Shown in pieces: positions 45,364 through 51,024 of a stretch of 64,000 bases of DNA. The stretch is taken from the IMG/VR virus record IMGVR_UViG_3300027859_000006, positions 44,152 to 108,151 of that record; one strand, 5' to 3'. The notes under the pieces were generated by a model. It saw nothing but the letters and a program-made list of their open reading frames with translations, searched no databases and had not been told where the DNA came from. The DNA comes from a virus. Both the position numbers and the translations under genes were made by a program. Positions within the stretch are counted from its first letter, which is position 1. Each line of letters opens with the position of its first letter.

Positions 45364-45603
45364 CTAGTTTCCATCCCGAAAATACTCTTCTGGTTCAATC
45401 ATAGGTACAAAAGATTCGCAGCAGCTAATCTCAAATGCTGTTTCTTCTACGGGGTCTAGAGTAAACGTTACAGAGTACTCTTTACCGTTTTCATCTTTAA
45501 CAGTACCTACTTTCATTTCGCAGCCTGAGGTACTTTCTTCTTTCATTACATTGAAAGACTCTTTTAGAAAGTACCCTACTACGTCTGGGTAAATAAAGTT
45601 CAT
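45364..45603 (-). CDS. hypothetical acidic protein
   Basis: A 79-residue protein with strands (KVGTVKDENGKEYSVTFTLD) and an acidic end (SFVPMIEPEEYFRDGN). AAAGG precedes the ATG. It begins 18 bases behind tRNA-Gly. Family unknown. Confidence 0.68.
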   Translation of the reverse strand: MNFIYPDVVGYFLKESFNVMKEESTSGCEMKVGTVKDENGKEYSVTFTLDPVEETAFEISCCESFVPMIEPEEYFRDGN

Positions 45604-45621
45604 TAATTAAACCTTTTAATT

Positions 45622-45696
45622 TGGAGCGTCTTACAGGACTTGAACCCGCGCTTTTTGGGTGGAAACCAAACGTGCTACCATTAACACTAAAGACGC
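45622..45696 (-). tRNA. tRNA-Gly (TCC)
   Basis: 75 nt with CCA. Acceptor GCGTCTT/AAGACGC, anticodon arm TTTGG-TTTCCAC-CCAAA, T loop TTCAAGT. Confidence 0.95.
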
Positions 45697-45704
45697 AAAT
45701 AATT

Positions 45705-45794
45705 TGGCGGAGAGAAGAGGTCTCGATCCCCAAGCCACATTTAAGGCTCGACTAGCTTAGCAGGCCGCCCCAGTACCTAACTGGTTTACTCTCC
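45705..45794 (-). tRNA. tRNA-Ser (GCT), weak anticodon stem
   Basis: 90 nt with CCA and a long variable arm. Acceptor GGAGAGT/TCTCTCC, anticodon loop CTGCTAA, but only three firm pairs in the anticodon stem. The small gene before it ends nine bases inside. Confidence 0.8.
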
Positions 45795-45926
45795 AAATTC
45801 TTTAGATTGTTTCTTGACAACAATATCTTTATGTTCTTTTTCTAACTCTTCGATACGCTGCCTTAGCTCTCTGACCTCGTTAATGAGTTCAGTAAGTGGG
45901 TCAATCCCTGTTGATATTGTATTCAT
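45786..45926 (-). CDS. 46-aa coiled-coil protein
   Basis: MNTISTGIDPLTELINEVRE then LRQRIEELEKEHKDIVVKK: a short charged coiled coil. Weak GGA before the ATG; coupled closely to the basic gene before it. Stop lies in tRNA-Ser (GCT). Confidence 0.6.
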   Translation of the reverse strand: MNTISTGIDPLTELINEVRELRQRIEELEKEHKDIVVKKQSKEFGE

Positions 45927-45928
45927 TT

Positions 45929-46105
45929 CTAATCCGTAATGAAAGTAAAGGAAGAGACCTTTTTGTTTTCATAAGGACAAATGTAAGGTAGGGTTCTCAT
46001 TAACGTTAATTTTTGAGCGATATGCCCAAACCGTTTATGCCACTTTCTTTCTGATTTAAAGGCTTTTGATATTTTAACCTTATTTCTTTTGGAAAACTTT
46101 CTCAT
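45929..46105 (-). CDS. 58-aa basic protein
   Basis: MRKFSKRNKVKISKAFKSER then KWHKRFGHIAQKLTLMRTL: very basic, probably nucleic-acid binding. GGAGAG before the ATG. Family unknown. Confidence 0.65.
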   Translation of the reverse strand: MRKFSKRNKVKISKAFKSERKWHKRFGHIAQKLTLMRTLPYICPYENKKVSSFTFITD

Positions 46106-46124
46106 TATTTACTCTCCATTAAAT

Positions 46125-46200
46125 TGGTGCCTCCACGAGGACTTGAACCCCGATAAGTGAATTACAAAATCACCGTAATAGCCAGTTATACGATAGAGGC
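46125..46200 (-). tRNA. tRNA-Thr (TGT)
   Basis: 76 nt with CCA. Acceptor GCCTCTA/TGGAGGC, anticodon arm GTGAT-TTTGTAA-TTCAC. Its 5' end abuts a 14-bp hairpin. Confidence 0.95.
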
Positions 46201-46242
46201 GTTTATCTCTTAATACTCTAAATAAAGCATTAAGAGATAAAC
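46201..46242. ncRNA. 14-bp hairpin abutting tRNA-Thr
   Basis: GTTTATCTCTTAAT / ATTAAGAGATAAAC, perfect, 14-nt loop. It begins at the base next to the tRNA 5' end, a good site for transcript processing. Confidence 0.75.
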
Positions 46243-46537
46243 AAGCGTTTTACACTATAACCACACTCAAGTGGAAGCCAACCGAGTAGTTGGACTAGAG
46301 CTATGAACTCTCGTGCTGTTTAGGAGGTAGGACTCAAATCTCTAGCTGTTTCGGCTACCACCTCACATACTACTGCGTTGCGGACACCTAGTTTATCAAA
46401 AAAGGACAGAGTAGTTTGATTTTTAAGGACTTTTAACTGTCCAGTCTAATAACACTTTAACGGTGAGACCAATACACCGCCGTACTTTTACAGTACCTAT
46501 ACATTAGATTTTGTTTGCTGTAACTACTCTTTAAAAA
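46243..46537 (-). ncRNA. structured spacer with tRNA remnant and ACAGCAA element
   Basis: No gene in about 295 nt. It holds small hairpins (CCAACTACTCGGTTGG, CCACTTGAGTGTGG), a tRNA-like fragment without anticodon arm (46324-46364: GAGGTGG/CTACCTC ends, D-type arm, T-type arm), and a long stem element (46408-46416 with 46522-46530, AGAGTAGTT/AACTACTCT) whose minus-strand left arm is followed by ACAGCAAAC. Confidence 0.5.
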
Positions 46538-46615
46538 TGGTGCTCCAGGAGGGACTCGAACCCGTCACTTTCCCGATTATGAGTCAGGTACATTAGCCAG
46601 CTATGTTACCGGAGC
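46538..46615 (-). tRNA. tRNA-Met (CAT)
   Basis: 78 nt with CCA. Acceptor GCTCCGG/CTGGAGC, anticodon arm CCTGA-CTCATAA-TCGGG. Probably elongator Met; Ile2 cannot be excluded. Confidence 0.93.
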
Positions 46616-46628
46616 TTTAAATTAAAAC

Positions 46629-46683
46629 AGACTGCTTTTTTATTTTCACCCATTGAAATTTTAAAAGTTGCTGTTAGCAGTCT
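46629..46683. ncRNA. ACAGCAA stem-loop between two CAT tRNAs
   Basis: AGACTGCT / AGCAGTCT enclose 39 nt. On the minus strand the left arm runs into AACAGCAAC. It fills the gap between tRNA-fMet 3' end and tRNA-Met 5' end. Confidence 0.65.
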
Positions 46684-46690
46684 TTAAAAG

Positions 46691-46769
46691 TGGTTGCGAG
46701 AGAGGGACTCGAACCCCCGTCCGTACAGGTTATGAGCCTGACCATCTAACCATCTGATTGTATCTCGCT
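46691..46769 (-). tRNA. initiator tRNA-fMet (CAT)
   Basis: 79 nt ending GCAACCA. The 1-72 pair is mismatched (A-A), the mark of initiator tRNAs, and positions after it pair well (GCGAGA/TCTCGC). Anticodon arm TCAGG-CTCATAA-CCTGT, T loop TTCGAGT. Confidence 0.85.
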
Positions 46770-46923
46770 ATCTAATTAAATTAGCTATAGATTCTAGAAT
46801 ACTTACTATTAAGTATGTAATACCTAGAACTACTACCCAAAGTATACCTACAAAAAACGCAAATATACCTATAAATACTTTTGGAAATATTAGCACTAAA
46901 GCTAACAATATTAACCAACTCAT
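46768..46923 (-). CDS. 51-aa membrane protein
   Basis: MSWLILLALVLIFPKVFIGI then FAFFVGILWVVVLGITYLIV: two membrane helices. AAGGA before the ATG. Its TAG overlaps the first two bases of tRNA-fMet. Confidence 0.68.
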   Translation of the reverse strand: MSWLILLALVLIFPKVFIGIFAFFVGILWVVVLGITYLIVSILESIANLIR

Positions 46924-46940
46924 AAATGTTCCTTAAAAAT

Positions 46941-47016
46941 TGGAAGGGGTAACTGGACTCGAACCAGTAATCGCGAGTTCAAAGACCGCTGCCTTAACCA
47001 ATTTGGCTATACCCCT
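46941..47016 (-). tRNA. tRNA-Gln (TTG)
   Basis: 76 nt with CCA. Acceptor AGGGGTA/TACCCCT, anticodon arm GCGGT-CTTTGAA-CTCGC. Its 5' end touches an 11-bp hairpin. Confidence 0.95.
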
Positions 47017-47057
47017 ATAGTTGAATAACGTCTAGTTTTAAACCCCATTCAACTATA
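47016..47057. ncRNA. 11-bp hairpin at the tRNA-Gln 5' end
   Basis: TATAGTTGAAT / ATTCAACTATA, perfect, 20-nt loop; overlaps the stop of the small Cys-rich gene. Likely a processing signal. Confidence 0.7.
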
Positions 47058-47217
47058 TGCTCTCCTCACAGCCCTCACAAAGACCAGAGTGTCTGTCTAT
47101 ATCTTCTTCAGAACCGATTGTTCCACAATTGTCGCAGAAGTACGCTTCTACTAACAAATCTTCTTCACAGTTACACACGTCTTCGCTACACATGCAACCA
47201 ATACAGAACATTTCCAT
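47053..47217 (-). CDS. 54-aa Cys-rich zinc protein
   Basis: MEMFCIGCMCSEDVCNCEED then YFCDNCGTIGSEEDI and GLCEGCEESI: four CxxC-type pairs, so at least one zinc ribbon. Acidic. Behind a promoter module. A protein or nucleic-acid contact role is likely; nothing more can be said. Confidence 0.75.
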   Translation of the reverse strand: MEMFCIGCMCSEDVCNCEEDLLVEAYFCDNCGTIGSEEDIDRHSGLCEGCEESI

Positions 47218-47246
47218 TTAGTTTCCTCATTTCTTAATATACGTAT

Positions 47247-47275
47247 ATTATACGGAAAATAAGGCTGTTTGGCAA
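47247..47275 (-). promoter_or_regulatory. promoter module
   Basis: Minus strand: TTGCCA, 17 bases, TATAAT, leader with GAGGAAA before the Cys-rich gene. Confidence 0.9.
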
Positions 47276-47286
47276 GTAATTTAAAA

Positions 47287-47344
47287 ACTAGGGCGGGAGT
47301 CGAGCCCGCATTTTACCCAAACATCAACTTTCGTTGTTCCTAGT
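47287..47344 (-). ncRNA. 58-nt tRNA-like hairpin pair without anticodon
   Basis: Closing stem ACTAGG/CCTAGT, a perfect T arm (GCGGG-CTCGACT-CCCGC) and a CAAC-GAAA-GTTG hairpin in place of D and anticodon arms; no CCA. A tRNA remnant or a deliberate tRNA mimic. Confidence 0.6.
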
Positions 47345-47349
47345 AAATT

Positions 47350-47425
47350 TGGTGCAGAGAGTGGGTAACGATCCCAACCTCTCAGGTGCTTCAAACCTGC
47401 GCTAATCCATCTCAGCTATCTCTGC
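47350..47425 (-). tRNA. tRNA-Phe (GAA), odd T loop
   Basis: 76 nt with CCA. Acceptor GCAGAGA/TCTCTGC, anticodon arm CAGGT-TTGAAGC-ACCTG. T loop ATCGTTA replaces TTCGAAT-type sequence. Confidence 0.88.
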
Positions 47426-47436
47426 AATAAATAATC

Positions 47437-47498
47437 AGGCTGCATTATATTGGTTTTTGATTAGCAGTCAAATAATACAATGTTGCTGTTAGCAGCCT
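47437..47498. ncRNA. ACAGCAA stem-loop between tRNA-Ala and tRNA-Phe
   Basis: AGGCTGC / GCAGCCT around 48 nt; on the minus strand the left arm is followed by TAACAGCAAC. The sequence before it (CTTTTAAAG after CCA) matches the element at 46629. Confidence 0.65.
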
Positions 47499-47505
47499 TT
47501 AAAAG

Positions 47506-47577
47506 TGGTGGAGAATAAGGGTAACGATCCCTTTCAGCCAGGGTGCAAGCCCAGCGTCTAGCCCATCTAGATTCCCC
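47506..47577 (-). tRNA. tRNA-Ala (TGC), odd T loop
   Basis: 72 nt with CCA. Acceptor GGGGAAT/ATTCTCC, anticodon arm CTGGG-CTTGCAC-CCTGG. T loop ATCGTTA, the same as in tRNA-Phe; small D arm. Confidence 0.85.
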
Positions 47578-47583
47578 GAAATT

Positions 47584-47658
47584 TGGTAGGTCTAGGGAAT
47601 TCCGAGATCCCGTCCTCTGCTTTGTAAGAGCAGCGCTCTGCCTCTGAGCTATAGACCT
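47584..47658 (-). tRNA. tRNA-Val (TAC), odd T loop
   Basis: 75 nt with CCA. Acceptor AGGTCTA/TAGACCT, anticodon arm CTGCT-CTTACAA-AGCAG. T arm GGGAT-CTCGGAA-TTCCC has a mismatch at the usual G53-C61 pair. Confidence 0.88.
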
Positions 47659-47825
47659 AAATAAAACTGGTTACTATTGTTGACGCTTCTTAAACGTCCG
47701 TTTCTTGATGTTGGTAAGAAAATAGTATTTGCTGTAAGTAACCATTTAGAAGCACACTGGTCAAGGAAGCTAATCACCAAAAGGCTTGACTACTTTCCGA
47801 ACATAGCTTGCAGTGTGCTTGTAAA
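47659..47825 (-). ncRNA. two nested stem-loop elements between tRNA-Ile and tRNA-Val
   Basis: 47669-47743: GGTTACT/AGTAACC stem, with TACAGCAAAT behind the minus-strand left arm. 47750-47820: AAGCACACTG/CAGTGTGCTT stem with an inner GTCAAG/CTTGAC stem. No gene. Confidence 0.65.
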
Positions 47826-47901
47826 TGGTAGTGGTAGCAGGGATCGAACCTGCGGCCTTTCGATTATCAGTCGAACGCTCTGCCAGCTGAGCTATACCAC
47901 T
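47826..47901 (-). tRNA. tRNA-Ile (GAT)
   Basis: 76 nt with CCA. Acceptor AGTGGTA/TACCACT, anticodon arm TTCGA-CTGATAA-TCGAA. Confidence 0.96.
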
Positions 47902-47906
47902 ATAAT

Positions 47907-47983
47907 TGGTGGGTCGCCCGAGACTCGAACTCGGAACCTTCTAATTAAAAGTTAGATATTCTAACCAATTGAATTAGCGACCC
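47907..47983 (-). tRNA. tRNA-Lys (TTT)
   Basis: 77 nt with CCA. Acceptor GGGTCGC/GCGACCC, anticodon arm TCTAA-CTTTTAA-TTAGA. Confidence 0.96.
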
Positions 47984-47990
47984 ATTAAAT

Positions 47991-48067
47991 TGGTTCAGCT
48001 GACGGGAATCGAACCCGCTTACGCAACACTGCGTCTAGGGTGAAAACCTAGTGTCGACATCGGCTGA
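47991..48067 (-). tRNA. tRNA-Glu (TTC), rebuilt shape
   Basis: 77 nt with CCA. Acceptor TCAGCCG/CAGCTGA (one mismatch), anticodon arm CTAGG-TTTTCAC-CCTAG, normal T arm. The D arm is reduced to about eight bases (TGTCGACA), while a variable arm with an ACGCA/TGCGT stem has been gained. Confidence 0.78.
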
Positions 48068-48077
48068 GTTGTAAATT

Positions 48078-48153
48078 TGGCGGAGCTACAGGGAATCGAA
48101 CCCCGATCTTCGCGCAGACAACGCGTCATAATTAGCCATTATACGATAGCTCC
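48078..48153 (-). tRNA. tRNA-Asp (GTC)
   Basis: 76 nt with CCA. Acceptor GGAGCTA/TAGCTCC, anticodon arm ACGCG-TTGTCTG-CGCGA, T loop TTCGATT. Confidence 0.93.
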
Positions 48154-48159
48154 TAAATT

Positions 48160-48234
48160 TGGCGGATGAGGGGAATTTCGAAATCCCGACCGTCGGCTTA
48201 ACGGGCCGCTGCTCTGCCTCTGAGCTACACATCC
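48160..48234 (-). tRNA. tRNA-Asn (GTT), C33
   Basis: 75 nt with CCA. Acceptor GGATGTG/CTCATCC, anticodon loop CCGTTAA. Position 33 is C rather than the universal U, and the 53-61 pair of the T stem is lost. Confidence 0.85.
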
Positions 48235-48290
48235 TTTATTTTCTAAAACATATTATAACAAACGTTTAGCAAATACATTTTTAACTTATT

Positions 48291-48317
48291 TGGCACAGGT
48301 AGAGGGACTCGAACCCC
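48291..48317 (-). pseudogene. duplicated 3' end of tRNA-Arg (TCT)
   Basis: CCA, acceptor 3' strand and T arm match the intact tRNA-Arg at 48543 in 26 of 27 bases; the 5' half is absent and replaced by the end of a 56-aa gene. Confidence 0.85.
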
Positions 48318-48355
48318 AAGGCTAGTATTGATAGATAGAGAAATTATCTCTGTCG

Positions 48356-48526
48356 TTAATCCCATTTAATTCTAAGAAAATACTTTTTTATTAGCTTACC
48401 TTTAGAATCAATATAGTCCACATAAGTAGCTACACCTGTACTACCAGCCTTACATTTGTAATTCTCATTATATTCTTTTATAACCTTATTAGGTTTTCTG
48501 TACGGTAGTGGTTGGTAAACTTTCAT
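48356..48526 (-). CDS. 56-aa basic protein between tRNA-Arg and its copy
   Basis: MKVYQPLPYRKPNKVIKEYN then GVATYVDYIDSKGKLIKKYF; basic, beta-like. It lies between tRNA-Arg (TCT) and a duplicate of that tRNA's 3' end. The ribosome-binding site is weak. Family unknown. Confidence 0.55.
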   Translation of the reverse strand: MKVYQPLPYRKPNKVIKEYNENYKCKAGSTGVATYVDYIDSKGKLIKKYFLRIKWD

Positions 48527-48542
48527 AGACTATTTCTCAAGT

Positions 48543-48619
48543 TGGCGCAGGTAGAGGGACTCGAACCCCCAACTCACTGCTTAGAAGGCAGTTGCTCTCT
48601 CCAGTTGAACTATACCCGC
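48543..48619 (-). tRNA. tRNA-Arg (TCT)
   Basis: 77 nt with CCA. Acceptor GCGGGTA/TACCTGC, anticodon arm ACTGC-CTTCTAA-GCAGT. First tRNA of the leftward cluster. Confidence 0.96.
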
Positions 48620-48674
48620 ATTTCATAATAAGAATATATTATATGACTTTTTTAGTAATTTATCAAGTCATTTT

Positions 48675-48863
48675 TTAATTTTTACAACCGTAAACATATT
48701 TTAACTGGTTATGGGACTTTTCCTTTTCTGAGAAAAAGCCCTCAATGTAGAGCTTTTCACAAAGCTCACGTAATTCTAAATGCGTTATGCTAGACTCGTG
48801 GACGAATACGCAGCCTTGCCTACTTGCTAAAGACTTGATTTTTGTCTCACTAGGCTTACGCAA
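48675..48863 (-). CDS. 62-aa hypothetical protein
   Basis: Basic, helical (SETKIKSLASRQGCVFVHES, LRELCEKLYIEGFFSEKEK). It overlaps the gene before it by eight bases. Family unknown. Confidence 0.68.
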   Translation of the reverse strand: MRKPSETKIKSLASRQGCVFVHESSITHLELRELCEKLYIEGFFSEKEKSHNQLKYVYGCKN

Positions 48864-49203
48864 TGAATGCTAGCCCTTTTAATTCTAGGAACAGATTACG
48901 TACCGCGTTAGCTTGAGGCAGATTTACCACCTTTTCCGACATATTAGTTTCAATGTGTTCATAGTTGAGCGCGGACTTTAGCGTAACTACTTCACCAGGG
49001 CTGTAGTCTAGTACTAATTTCATACTATACGCATGTCTAGGTACTAATACATCTTCAACAGCGTCTGCTACATCGAACATATCACGCAAAGTAATATCGT
49101 TTGATGATAGGTACTCTAGAGCTTTAGCTTCTAAAGCTCTATTACGAGCAGCTTGACCTGAAGCTGACCCAATAATCATAGCTTTCTGAAAACTTTTTAA
49201 CAT
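48856..49203 (-). CDS. 115-aa hypothetical protein
   Basis: Helical first half (GQAARNRALEAKALEYLSSN, MFDVADAVEDVLV), strand-rich second half (KLVLDYSPGEVVTLKSALNY). Behind a promoter module, first gene of the unit leading into the tRNA cluster. Family unknown. Confidence 0.7.
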   Translation of the reverse strand: MLKSFQKAMIIGSASGQAARNRALEAKALEYLSSNDITLRDMFDVADAVEDVLVPRHAYSMKLVLDYSPGEVVTLKSALNYEHIETNMSEKVVNLPQANAVRNLFLELKGLAFIA

Positions 49204-49236
49204 TTTATTGTTTTCCTCATTTCTTAATATGTGTAT

Positions 49237-49265
49237 ATTATACGTTGAAATAAGCTGTTTGGCAA
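49237..49265 (-). promoter_or_regulatory. promoter module leading into the tRNA cluster
   Basis: Minus strand: TTGCCA, 17 bases, TATAAT, leader with GAGGAAA. No terminator separates it from tRNA-Arg (TCT), so it may also transcribe the first tRNAs. Confidence 0.9.
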
Positions 49266-50045
49266 TTACTTTTTAAATTTATTTAATACCTCAGTTAACT
49301 CTTTGACTGTTAACTTACCCCAGTCTATAGACTTATGCAAATGCTGTGTGCATGTGTCTATGTATGGTTTCTTCAAGCGGCCTGTAGGAATAGAATATTC
49401 TCCTATTTTTATGTCCGAGGCTTTTTCTAAATCGGTAACAGTTAGCTTCTCCATTGCTGGGCAGCCTAGATTTTCTGCTATTTCTTTTTTGGTTAGCCTT
49501 TTAGGCTTCTTTTCTTTAGAATGACCAGGGCATGTACCTATAGTTTCTAGTTGTTGCTGATAGAATCTGTCGCCCATAAAGAATGGCCTCTCTCGGTTAG
49601 TCCATACAAGATCAAAGCTCTGTGCCTTATCTCGCATGTAAAATAATCTGTATTTGTCTACTAAGTTTAACTGTGGGTAATAATCCTTCAGAGTTGTGCA
49701 ATTAGGTAAGGGGGTTCTAATTACTAACTCTGAAGGATCTAGGATTCGGGGTAGTTCTTCTAAAATAAACGTAGTGCTCTTATGGATTCGTCCATATCGG
49801 AAAGAGTATTCTCTACCTACTGCTATTGCAAGGTCGTACAATAGTGTATAATTTCCGCCTGTTTTACAAGCCCACCGAGTGCATGGGTGGTTTATATGAG
49901 TTGGTTTGTAGGAGGTTTGAATGTTTCTTTCTCCGGCTGCCACAGACAAAATTTGAGCGTACTCTAAGGGCATCTTTACAACGTGTTTGTCGCAATGATA
50001 CTGAGCGCACTTTGTTAAATCTGTATCTAACCAGAATATGTTCAT
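49266..50045 (-). CDS. conserved phage protein of unknown function
   Basis: A 259-residue protein that starts like a family found in many large phages: NIFWLDTDLTKCAQYHCDKH and VVKMPLEYAQILSVA, then HPCTRWACKTGGNYTLLYDL. The conserved His-Cys-Asp-Lys-His and a Lys/Arg-rich middle suggest an enzyme on nucleic acid, but I cannot name it safely. A C-terminal extension (about 190-259) looks like two SAP/HeH-like helical motifs (KLTVTDLEKASDI, KLTVKELTEVLNKF). Confidence 0.75.
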   Translation of the reverse strand: MNIFWLDTDLTKCAQYHCDKHVVKMPLEYAQILSVAAGERNIQTSYKPTHINHPCTRWACKTGGNYTLLYDLAIAVGREYSFRYGRIHKSTTFILEELPRILDPSELVIRTPLPNCTTLKDYYPQLNLVDKYRLFYMRDKAQSFDLVWTNRERPFFMGDRFYQQQLETIGTCPGHSKEKKPKRLTKKEIAENLGCPAMEKLTVTDLEKASDIKIGEYSIPTGRLKKPYIDTCTQHLHKSIDWGKLTVKELTEVLNKFKK

Positions 50046-50075
50046 TATACCAAACCTCTTACAAATGTAGTAAAA

Positions 50076-50264
50076 TTAGACTGCGCGAGCCAAGAATCCA
50101 CGGATTTTTGCATACCCAGACAATACCTTACGCTTATGCGCAGGGTTATCAAGCACTTTATGTCGCCAGTTAATTAACTGACCGTAAAGGTTTTGTGCTT
50201 CCACGGCGCGTTGGTGGTTAGCCTGTAGCTGTTCTGTTAGAGCGCGAGTTAGTTCGTTATGCAT
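50076..50264 (-). CDS. 62-aa basic helical protein
   Basis: LTRALTEQLQANHQRAVEAQ then KRKVLSGYAKIRGFLARAV, basic and helical. Its ATG overlaps the stop of the gene before it. Possibly DNA-binding; family unknown. Confidence 0.65.
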   Translation of the reverse strand: MHNELTRALTEQLQANHQRAVEAQNLYGQLINWRHKVLDNPAHKRKVLSGYAKIRGFLARAV

Positions 50265-50536
50265 TATTTTGCCTCCTTAGCAAATACTGGAGTGAATGAC
50301 GGCATTAGGGTTTTTCGTCCTGCTCCGTCATATACATAAAACTTTTGCGCTGGGTGGCCGTTTTTACCGGCTGGTTTGCGCGGCGTACCTTGAGCAGGTG
50401 CTTTAAATGTTTGCTCGTCATTAGGGTGCGCTTTTAGGTGACGTGCGATTTTACGTGCACGGTTTTTCTGCATACGACCTTCTGTTGCGTATGCTGCGTA
50501 TGAACCTTTACCTTTGCGTGATTTTTGTTTAGCCAT
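50264..50536 (-). CDS. 90-aa very basic protein
   Basis: KQKSRKGKGSYAAYATEGRM and KNRARKIARHLKAHPNDEQT: strongly basic, probably nucleic-acid binding; C-terminal half KFYVYDGAGRKTLMPSFTPV. Behind a promoter module. Family unknown. Confidence 0.7.
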   Translation of the reverse strand: MAKQKSRKGKGSYAAYATEGRMQKNRARKIARHLKAHPNDEQTFKAPAQGTPRKPAGKNGHPAQKFYVYDGAGRKTLMPSFTPVFAKEAK

Positions 50537-50569
50537 CTTTTTTGTTTCCTTTTGTTAATTTATGCGTAT

Positions 50570-50598
50570 ATTATACGTGGAAATAAGTTGTTGAGCAA
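50570..50598 (-). promoter_or_regulatory. promoter module
   Basis: Minus strand: TTGCTC, 17 bases, TATAAT; the leader uses AAGGAAAC in place of GAGGAAA. Confidence 0.85.
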
Positions 50599-50606
50599 GA
50601 GATTTT

Positions 50607-50870
50607 TTATCGCGTTTTGTTAAGTGTCCAATAATCGACCGTGTAAGAAATCCCACCGTTCTCACTGAATTGCTGAGAAACGCTGTTATCATTATACATT
50701 ACACCTACTCGGCATGTATTGCCATCTAGATGGCGTACAGTGCCGTGCTTTTGAGTTGCTGAGTTAAATACCTTATCCCCTTCTTGGATTTCGCATTTAA
50801 GTCCAGTGCTCTGATAAAACGCAAAGCATAAAGCTGTTGTTAGGGCAATGCCCCAACCTACTGTTTTCAT
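50607..50870 (-). CDS. 87-aa exported protein
   Basis: Signal-peptide-like start (VGWGIALTTALCFAFYQSTG), then a small beta domain (GDKVFNSATQKHGTVRHLDG, RVGVMYNDNSVSQQF), like SH3-type modules. Probably periplasmic or membrane-anchored. Its ATG directly follows the stop of the gene before it. Confidence 0.68.
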   Translation of the reverse strand: MKTVGWGIALTTALCFAFYQSTGLKCEIQEGDKVFNSATQKHGTVRHLDGNTCRVGVMYNDNSVSQQFSENGGISYTVDYWTLNKTR

Positions 50871-51023
50871 TTATTTAGTTTCCTTAATAAAATGCCAGCA
50901 TGCTCCAGAAGCAGGATTGTCGTGCTGGTGTTTAGTTTTACCGCATCTAGCACACGGTTCGTTTTCGCTTACTACAAAAGCGATTAAAAATAATACTATT
51001 GCTAAAAACGCAAAAAGTGCCAT
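50871..51023 (-). CDS. 50-aa membrane/zinc protein
   Basis: One N-terminal helix (ALFAFLAIVLFLIAFVV), then CARCGKTKHQHDNPASGACW with a CxxC pair, two His and a third Cys, a likely metal site. AGAGG before the ATG. Confidence 0.65.
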   Translation of the reverse strand: MALFAFLAIVLFLIAFVVSENEPCARCGKTKHQHDNPASGACWHFIKETK

Positions 51024-51024
51024 G

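Noticed and set aside
47677-47955. Plus-strand frame across tRNA-Ile and tRNA-Lys
   Set aside because: It runs antisense through two tRNAs; an accidental open frame.
48291-48619. attL/attR of an integrated element
   Set aside because: The 27-bp repeat pair fits, but only 56 codons lie between and no integrase is visible, so only a possible small insertion is claimed.
49266-50045. Pyrimidine-dimer glycosylase
   Set aside because: Related phage genes may carry this label, but I see no convincing active-site pattern, so the function is left open.
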